64,000 bases of DNA, taken from Halpernia sp048269545 (GTDB lineage: Bacteria > Bacteroidota > Bacteroidia > Flavobacteriales > Weeksellaceae). Numbering within the stretch: the stretch's first letter is position 1; each line of letters starts with the position of its first letter. Below the pieces are notes generated by a model. The model searched no databases. It saw only the letters and a list, made by a program, of their open reading frames with translations, and was not told the DNA's origin. Below, one piece after another: positions 58,894 to 64,000 of the stretch. Position numbers and translations under genes: made by a program. The stretch is from the NCBI RefSeq assembly GCF_048269545.1, contig NZ_JBLXIJ010000008.1, positions 1 through 64,000 on the forward strand. Direction: 5' to 3'.

Positions 58894-59895
58894 CTAATTT
58901 AAAGTTCTGTAAAAAGCCCATCTCAAAAGCGCATCAAAAAGCAAAACTCCCAAAGCAATCCAAAGAAATATTCTAAAATATTCTGTATAATTATAAAGAG
59001 TTGCAGTTTTAATATCCGTTTTTTCTAACTGATTTATTTCGTTATAAACATTTTCTAAACTTGTTTTTGATGTCGCTCTAAAATATTTTCCGCCAGTTAA
59101 TTGTGCAATATCTCTCAAAGTTGGTTCATCAATTTCTACAGGTTGTTCAGTAAAAATTAAATCTCCAAAAACATCTTGATTGGTTGGAAAAAGTGCAAAT
59201 CCATTACTTCCAATTCCAATAGTGTAAACTTTTATGTTATTGTTTTTTGCTAATTCAGCAGCGGTTTGTGGCGGAATTGCATTTTGAATATTATTTACAC
59301 CATCCGTCATCAAAATAATAATTTTACTTTTTACTTTGCTGTTTTTTAGATGATTCACCGCCACAGAAAGTCCTTCTCCAATTGCAGTTCCTTGTATTAA
59401 AAATTCATTTGTATTTAAATTTGCAATTTCATCTTCAACAACTTCATGATCTGTTGTTAAAGGCACTTTTGTAAAAGCTTCCCCGGAATACGCAACCAAA
59501 CCAATTCTGTCATTTGGTCTTTTTTCAATAAAATTTTTCGCAATTTCTTTAAGTGCAGTTAGACGATCTGGATCTAAATCTTTTGCCAACATACTGTATG
59601 AAACATCAACAGTTAACATAATATCAATTCCTTTTGAATCATCTCTATCTTGTGAAATAGTGAAAGTTCTCGGTCTTGCAATGGCAATTATTAGACAAAA
59701 TAAAATTAGATATTTTGAAATTTTTAGAAAGAATAAAACCGGAATAATACTTTGATTCCGTTTCATGTTTTGAATGGAAGGTACTTTAATTCCGATTTTA
59801 TTTTTCTTACTTAAATCCCTGAAAATTAATGGAATAAATAATAGAAACAAAAGCAGTAACCATGGACTGTAAAATTCAAAATTCCAGTTAAACAT
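58894..59895 (-). CDS. batA: BatA, von Willebrand factor A membrane protein
   Basis: This 333-residue protein has the same plan as BatB: two N-terminal helices (about 10-26 and 58-74), a vWA domain with MIDAS DVSYS (97-101), the later TTDHE segment, and a C-terminal helix (about 307-325). Start at the ATG at 59895, eight codons inside the longest frame and 8 nt inside the previous gene. BatA and BatB are recognised partners in the Bat complex. Confidence 0.9.
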   Translation of the reverse strand: MFNWNFEFYSPWLLLLFLLFIPLIFRDLSKKNKIGIKVPSIQNMKRNQSIIPVLFFLKISKYLILFCLIIAIARPRTFTISQDRDDSKGIDIMLTVDVSYSMLAKDLDPDRLTALKEIAKNFIEKRPNDRIGLVAYSGEAFTKVPLTTDHEVVEDEIANLNTNEFLIQGTAIGEGLSVAVNHLKNSKVKSKIIILMTDGVNNIQNAIPPQTAAELAKNNNIKVYTIGIGSNGFALFPTNQDVFGDLIFTEQPVEIDEPTLRDIAQLTGGKYFRATSKTSLENVYNEINQLEKTDIKTATLYNYTEYFRIFLWIALGVLLFDALLRWAFYRTLN

Positions 59896-60784
59896 CGCTT
59901 CTAATATTTTCAAATTCAATATCTTTTGAAGAGCGTTTTACAAAATCTTTTATGTCGTTAAAATCAGCTCCCATTGTTTCTTTATCAGGAAAAGTTTTCG
60001 CAAATTTCACTAAATCTCCACGTAAAAAAATATCTTCTACAACCTTTTCATTTTCTTGCGAAATGGTATTATTTTGTTTCATAAAATCAATAAGATCATC
60101 GGTCAATAATACATTTGCAGGAATTCTATATTGTGTGCTAATAAAATTTCTCGTGATTTCTAATAATTCTACATAAAATAATCTGTAATTACCATTTTCA
60201 ATATATTTTTTCTTTTTTAATAATTCTAAATCTTTCAATGTTTTATTACTAATCACTTTTGGCGTATTTTTCTCTCTTTTACTGTAGCGAATAAAATAAT
60301 AAATAATAATAAATAATGCGATTAATGCAATCGCTCCCAAAACATAAAATTTATATAATTGCCAATAATCTTTTAACCCAAGTTTAACTTCCTTATTATT
60401 CATAATATCGCTAATCTTGTCGCCTTTTTTCGCAGTATTTATAACTTCAATTTCATAAGGAATGGTTTTGTAAGTGTTTTCACCAATTTTAAAATCGAGT
60501 GCAGGAATTTGAAATTTCCCTTCTTCAAAAACTGCAAATTCAATTTCTCTTGTATAATTATTTTGTTTTTTAATTATCTCATCTTTTGTTTCCTCTAAAT
60601 GAAAAGGCAAAAGTTCATTTTTTGGTGCAGATTTCACGTCTTTTCCTTGCAGATTTTCAATGTTTATTTTGAGAACTGCAGGTTCGCCTAAAGCCAAAGT
60701 CGTTTTGTTTAGAGTAGAAGAAAGCGTTTGGGAAAAACTAAAAATCCCGAATAACAATACGCTTAAAAAGAATAATTTTTTCAA
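59888..60784 (-). CDS. Bat operon membrane protein with DUF4381-like region (BatD-like N-terminus)
   Basis: This 298-residue protein has a signal peptide (about 1-18), a BatD-like Ig domain (about 20-120), one membrane helix (about 145-165) and a cytoplasmic tail (about 170-298) with ELLEITRNFISTQYRIPANVLLTDDL, as in the DUF4381-type proteins of Bat operons. The start is TTG (60784), since no ATG lies near the signal peptide. The gene begins 5 nt after DUF58 and overlaps batA by 8 nt, so it is clearly part of the operon. Confidence 0.75.
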   Translation of the reverse strand: MKKLFFLSVLLFGIFSFSQTLSSTLNKTTLALGEPAVLKINIENLQGKDVKSAPKNELLPFHLEETKDEIIKKQNNYTREIEFAVFEEGKFQIPALDFKIGENTYKTIPYEIEVINTAKKGDKISDIMNNKEVKLGLKDYWQLYKFYVLGAIALIALFIIIYYFIRYSKREKNTPKVISNKTLKDLELLKKKKYIENGNYRLFYVELLEITRNFISTQYRIPANVLLTDDLIDFMKQNNTISQENEKVVEDIFLRGDLVKFAKTFPDKETMGADFNDIKDFVKRSSKDIEFENIRSDV

Positions 60785-60789
60785 TTGAT

Positions 60790-61653
60790 TTACTTTCTTT
60801 GGAAATATTGGTATAAAATTTTAGAATAATCTTGCGAAGTATTGATGTTTAAAAAACTGGCGGAACTGTTCTCGAAATTTTCTTTAATATTTTTTATTTT
60901 TTGTTTTTGTTTTTCTGCAAAATCATAGCGCCATCGAACACTTGAAGTATTTGCCCAGATTTTTTTTCCTGTTTCTACATCTGTAAAATGTGCAAAACCA
61001 ACGTCTGGAATTTCCTCATCTTTCTCATCAAAAATCCTCAAACCAAGCAGTTGATTTTTCTTTGCCGCAATTTTTACAATTTTTTCGCTGTACTCGTCTT
61101 CAAAATCTGAAAGTAAAAAAACAAGCGCTTTTTTCTTAAAAATATTCATCAAATATTCCAGCGCAACATCTATTTTACTCACCGCAGGAACATATTCTGC
61201 CGTTAAAATTGAACTTAAAATCGCCAAAATATGCTTTTTCCCTTTCTTCGGTGGAATCACTTTATAAACTTTATTGGCAAATAAAATTAAACCGACTTTA
61301 TCATTATTTCCTGCGGCAGAAAAGCCTAAACTTGCCGCGATTTCTGCTACAAAATCTTTTTTAAGTTCGTTTCGAGTTCCATAATTCATTGAGGCAGAAA
61401 TATCGACCAAAATCATCATCGTCAATTCCCTTTCTTCTTCCATCACTTTTACAAATGGTTCTCGAAAACGTGCGGTTTTATTCCAATCCATTCGTCGGAT
61501 TTCGTCACCACTTTGATACGGCCGAACTTCCGAAAACGTCATTCCCTGTCCTTTAAAAGCAGAATGATATTGCCCCATAAGCGTAGATTCCGTTCTCCTG
61601 CGAGTTCGGATTTCAATCTGCTTTACTTTTTTTACAATATCTTTTACTTCCAT
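60790..61653 (-). CDS. DUF58 / vWA-like domain protein of the Bat operon
   Basis: This 287-residue soluble protein has the DUF58 hallmarks RRTESTLMGQYHSAFKGQGMTF-type N-terminal block (about 19-38), then RPYQSGDEIRRMDWN (about 44-58), followed by a vWA-like domain with VDISASMNYG. DUF58 proteins accompany MoxR ATPases. The ATG at 61653 is chosen over TTG two codons upstream. It lies 48 nt after the TlpA-like gene and 5 nt before the next Bat gene. Confidence 0.85.
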   Translation of the reverse strand: MEVKDIVKKVKQIEIRTRRRTESTLMGQYHSAFKGQGMTFSEVRPYQSGDEIRRMDWNKTARFREPFVKVMEEERELTMMILVDISASMNYGTRNELKKDFVAEIAASLGFSAAGNNDKVGLILFANKVYKVIPPKKGKKHILAILSSILTAEYVPAVSKIDVALEYLMNIFKKKALVFLLSDFEDEYSEKIVKIAAKKNQLLGLRIFDEKDEEIPDVGFAHFTDVETGKKIWANTSSVRWRYDFAEKQKQKIKNIKENFENSSASFLNINTSQDYSKILYQYFQRK

Positions 61654-61701
61654 TTTCAATGATATAAGGAACGCCGAAGCAAACCTTTTATTTATTTTTA
61701 A

Positions 61702-63558
61702 TTATTTATTTTCATTAATAAGCGCTTCCAAATTACTATCATAGCCTAAACTTCTAGATATAAGATTGCCATTTTTATCGATTATAATTTCGCAGGGAAT
61801 TCCGTCTATTAAATAGTTCTTATAAGCACTATTATCAAAATCATATAAGACATTTAGATCATATTTATTATCTGCAATAAATTTGCTAACCTTCTTTTTA
61901 ATTTCATCTGGTTTTTCCCGTTCCATTGTATTTATAAATAAAAATTGAACTTCAGACTTGTCATATTTTTTAACTAATTCCTGCATATGTGGAAGTGCTG
62001 CTCTACAAGGTCCACACCAAGTTGCCCAAAAATCGAGTACTACAATTTTTCCTTTGAAATCACTCAACTTAACTTTTTGACCTTGTAAGTTTGTCAATTC
62101 AAAATCTTTTGCTTTTAAATTTCCAGAATATAATTTAAGCAATTTCTCCTGTGACTTCTTAGTTTCTATTTTTTTATTGCTTTCTTTTAAGTTGTTAATT
62201 TCTGCAGTTTGTAAATTTTCAGTTTTGTAAATATCAGAAAGTGTTGTAAAAAGTTTTTCGGAAATATTTTGTTTTTTAAGTAAGTTGTAAATATAATTTT
62301 TAACAAAGTCATCGCCTTTTGCCTTTTGTGCATACAAAACATAGCGCTCACGATTTGTATCATCTATATTAGTCAAGTCAATTATTTTGCTTTGCTCCAA
62401 AAACGCCTGATCATATTTTTTTTCTTTATATAAGACTAAAGCCAAAGCGTCAGTATAATATAGATACTGATCATTATATTCTGATTTCTCTTCATATTTC
62501 CCCAAATTATTAAGTTTATTATCGAGAATATCTACAGATTTACGAGCTAATTTTTCGGCAAATTCTAAATCTTTTCCGTCAGAAGTAATATCATCGCCGT
62601 CGGCTAATTTCCAGGCACTCAAATTAAAAACATTCGCCGCATTCATTTCACAATTAAATCTTTTTGTAAAATCCTCAATTTTTGACCAATCTTTGCTTTC
62701 AATAATTTTACTTAGTATGACCGCATTCATCTGGTCTGTCAATATTTTGTCATATTCTCCACTTGGATAATTATTTTTATAATCTGAAACATATTGCATT
62801 AGTGTATTTACGTCTGCTTCCTTTGCCTCTTTGCGAAATTTATCCATCAGCATATTTTTTGCAAAATTACCCTTTGGATATTTTTTTAAAATTAATGTTG
62901 AAAGAGTAGTCGCTTTTTGCGAATCTTTTAGAAAATTTTGATAAAAATCCCTTGAAGTCATCAAACTTTTTTCATCATTTTTATTTTCCAGTTTTTTTGC
63001 AATAATTAAACTTTCAGTTTCTGCTTTTTTTTCATCTGCGGCAAATAGCGCCTCTAAATAATAAAATATATTTTCTGGTTTTTCTTTTAATTTCGGTTCT
63101 GATTTAAAGAGTTTCTCATATTGATTAACATAGTATTGTTTTGAATATTTTAATTTATAAAAGTAGGAGGCCTGATTTTGAAGCAATGCCAATTTATCTA
63201 ATTCTGCCTTTGATTTATCACTTTTATTTAAAATTGAAATGTATCCTTTATCAAAATTATTATCAAATAAATTTTCATTTTTATCAAAAACAGACAAAAC
63301 AATCGTTCTTATACTATCTGGAACTTTAATTTTAAATTCATATTTATTTTGGCTTTTAATTAATGGTGAACTTTTTTGTTGAACGATCGTAACAAACTTT
63401 ACCTCACTTCCTTCTGGAACCGAAATACCTTTTCTGGGTTCATAAATAAAGGTGTTTTCTTCACCGAGAATAATTTTGCCTTTTGGGTAGATTTTAGAAT
63501 TTTGGGCAAATAATCCAATTGATAAAAATGTAAAAATAAAAAGAGTAAAGTTTTTCAT
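61702..63558 (-). CDS. TlpA-like thioredoxin protein embedded in the Bat operon
   Basis: This 618-residue exported protein has a signal peptide (about 1-19, GLFAQ), a helical/beta N-terminal region (about 20-470) with no clear domain match, and a C-terminal TlpA/ResA-type thioredoxin domain (about 478-618) with WCGPC (514-518) in DFWATWCGPC. It lies between moxR (54-nt gap) and DUF58 (48-nt gap) on the same strand, so it is probably cotranscribed with the Bat genes. That placement is unusual in my knowledge of Bat operons. A periplasmic disulfide reductase role near the Bat complex is inferred. Confidence 0.8.
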   Translation of the reverse strand: MKNFTLFIFTFLSIGLFAQNSKIYPKGKIILGEENTFIYEPRKGISVPEGSEVKFVTIVQQKSSPLIKSQNKYEFKIKVPDSIRTIVLSVFDKNENLFDNNFDKGYISILNKSDKSKAELDKLALLQNQASYFYKLKYSKQYYVNQYEKLFKSEPKLKEKPENIFYYLEALFAADEKKAETESLIIAKKLENKNDEKSLMTSRDFYQNFLKDSQKATTLSTLILKKYPKGNFAKNMLMDKFRKEAKEADVNTLMQYVSDYKNNYPSGEYDKILTDQMNAVILSKIIESKDWSKIEDFTKRFNCEMNAANVFNLSAWKLADGDDITSDGKDLEFAEKLARKSVDILDNKLNNLGKYEEKSEYNDQYLYYTDALALVLYKEKKYDQAFLEQSKIIDLTNIDDTNRERYVLYAQKAKGDDFVKNYIYNLLKKQNISEKLFTTLSDIYKTENLQTAEINNLKESNKKIETKKSQEKLLKLYSGNLKAKDFELTNLQGQKVKLSDFKGKIVVLDFWATWCGPCRAALPHMQELVKKYDKSEVQFLFINTMEREKPDEIKKKVSKFIADNKYDLNVLYDFDNSAYKNYLIDGIPCEIIIDKNGNLISRSLGYDSNLEALINENK

Positions 63559-63612
63559 AGTATTTCGTAGTTCATTCATAAAATTCATTGCTTAGTTAAA
63601 TTGCTCGTGAAT

Positions 63613-64000
63613 TTACGGCGCCTGAACTTTACCCAAAATTTTATCGACAATTTCATCAGAAGAAATATTTTCTGCTTCTGCTTCAAAACTCAACCCAATT
63701 CTGTGGCGCAAAACGTCTTTTGCAATTTCTTTCACATCTTCCGGAATCACAAAAGCGCGTCCTTTTATAAATGCAAAAGCACGAGAAGCGATTGCTAAAT
63801 TAATTGAAGCTCTCGGTGAAGCACCAAAACTGATGTAATTTTTTAAATCCGACATTCCATATTTTTCAGGATTTCTTGAGGCAAAAACCATATCCAAAAT
63901 ATATTTTTCAATTTTTTCATCCAAATAAATTTGATTGATAATTGATTTCGCATCAATAATTTGATCCAGCGTAATTACTGGTTTAATGGTCGGAATTTCT
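63613..64000 (-). CDS. MoxR-type AAA ATPase (partial, cut by window edge)
   Basis: The C-terminal 128 residues of a MoxR AAA+ ATPase are present and the frame stays open to base 64000. The lid-domain pattern SFGASPRASINLAIASRAFA and GRAFVIPEDV is typical. The Walker A and B motifs lie beyond the window. MoxR ATPases work with vWA proteins such as BatA/B and DUF58; this gene heads the minus-strand Bat operon. Confidence 0.9.
   Translation of the reverse strand, partial: EIPTIKPVITLDQIIDAKSIINQIYLDEKIEKYILDMVFASRNPEKYGMSDLKNYISFGASPRASINLAIASRAFAFIKGRAFVIPEDVKEIAKDVLRHRIGLSFEAEAENISSDEIVDKILGKVQAP

Noticed and set aside
1..64000. CRISPR arrays, insertion sequences, prophage, rRNA genes
   Set aside because: I found no regularly spaced direct repeats, transposase or integrase motifs, phage structural genes or rRNA sequence in the window.

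Overview
The window is AT-rich DNA from a Flavobacteriia member, most likely a Weeksellaceae/Chryseobacterium-type organism (inference). The supporting evidence is a type B T9SS C-terminal sorting domain, promoters of the Bacteroidetes form TTG-N(17-23)-TAnnTTTG, few Shine-Dalgarno sites, a complete Bat (aerotolerance) operon, an OlsF-type double acyltransferase, a YpdA-type reductase, DUF6705-like small secreted proteins and TonB-dependent receptors. Nearly all of the sequence is chromosomal housekeeping DNA. I see no phage, transposase, integrase or CRISPR array.

Layout. 1-7.8 kb: panD, a flippase-like membrane protein, an M3 peptidase, a GH25 lysozyme, a FemAB/GNAT-like protein and an ABC-F ATPase. 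7.9-11.8 kb: a siderophore-type TonB receptor with a PepSY-like membrane protein, then an MscS channel. 11.8-14.3 kb: DUF4345-like protein and the glycolytic pair pfkA-gapA. 14.4-18.8 kb: a His/Cys-containing small protein with a second TonB receptor, then a GH13 lipoprotein. 18.9-24.4 kb: two poorly known proteins, thyA, a small toxin-antitoxin pair bracketed by copies of the thyA 3' end, and an M1 aminopeptidase. 24.8-31.9 kb: HMG-CoA synthase, a CbpA/CbpM-like chaperone pair and a 1404-residue repeat protein exported by T9SS. 31.9-36.6 kb: a lipoprotein, ypdA, a small membrane protein, glnS and menC. 36.8-39.3 kb: an accessory locus with a split lipoprotein gene and a tandem, partly frameshifted DUF6705-like pair. 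39.4-49.7 kb: fbp, aspartate kinase, olsF, tRNA-Phe, a thioredoxin-like protein, DUF3575-like protein, NamZ, a LolC/E-type permease and a cystathionine beta-synthase-like enzyme. 50-55.2 kb: a PadR-PspC operon with an upstream mini-ORF, a lone 20-residue hydrophobic ORF, a PlsC-menI-menF operon and marC. 55.3-64 kb: the Bat operon moxR-(tlpA)-DUF58-batX-batA-batB-batC-batD on the minus strand, with moxR cut by the window edge.

Functional links. menC, menF and a MenI-like thioesterase serve menaquinone synthesis. pfkA, gapA and fbp form the glycolysis/gluconeogenesis node. HMG-CoA synthase feeds mevalonate-derived isoprenoids, which are also needed for menaquinone. OlsF and the PlsC-like protein make membrane lipids. 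Two TonB receptors import metals or siderophores. The Bat operon and its embedded TlpA-like protein act at the cell envelope.

The most unusual structures are: the 685-bp toxin-antitoxin unit at the thyA end, which restores the ThyA C-terminus on both sides; a two-copy palindromic intergenic repeat placed directly after stop codons; the decaying secreted-protein locus at 36.8-39.3 kb; two unlisted mini-ORFs (49963-50055 and 52242-52304); and several genes whose -7 box ends only 4-8 nt before the start codon, which predicts leaderless or nearly leaderless mRNAs.
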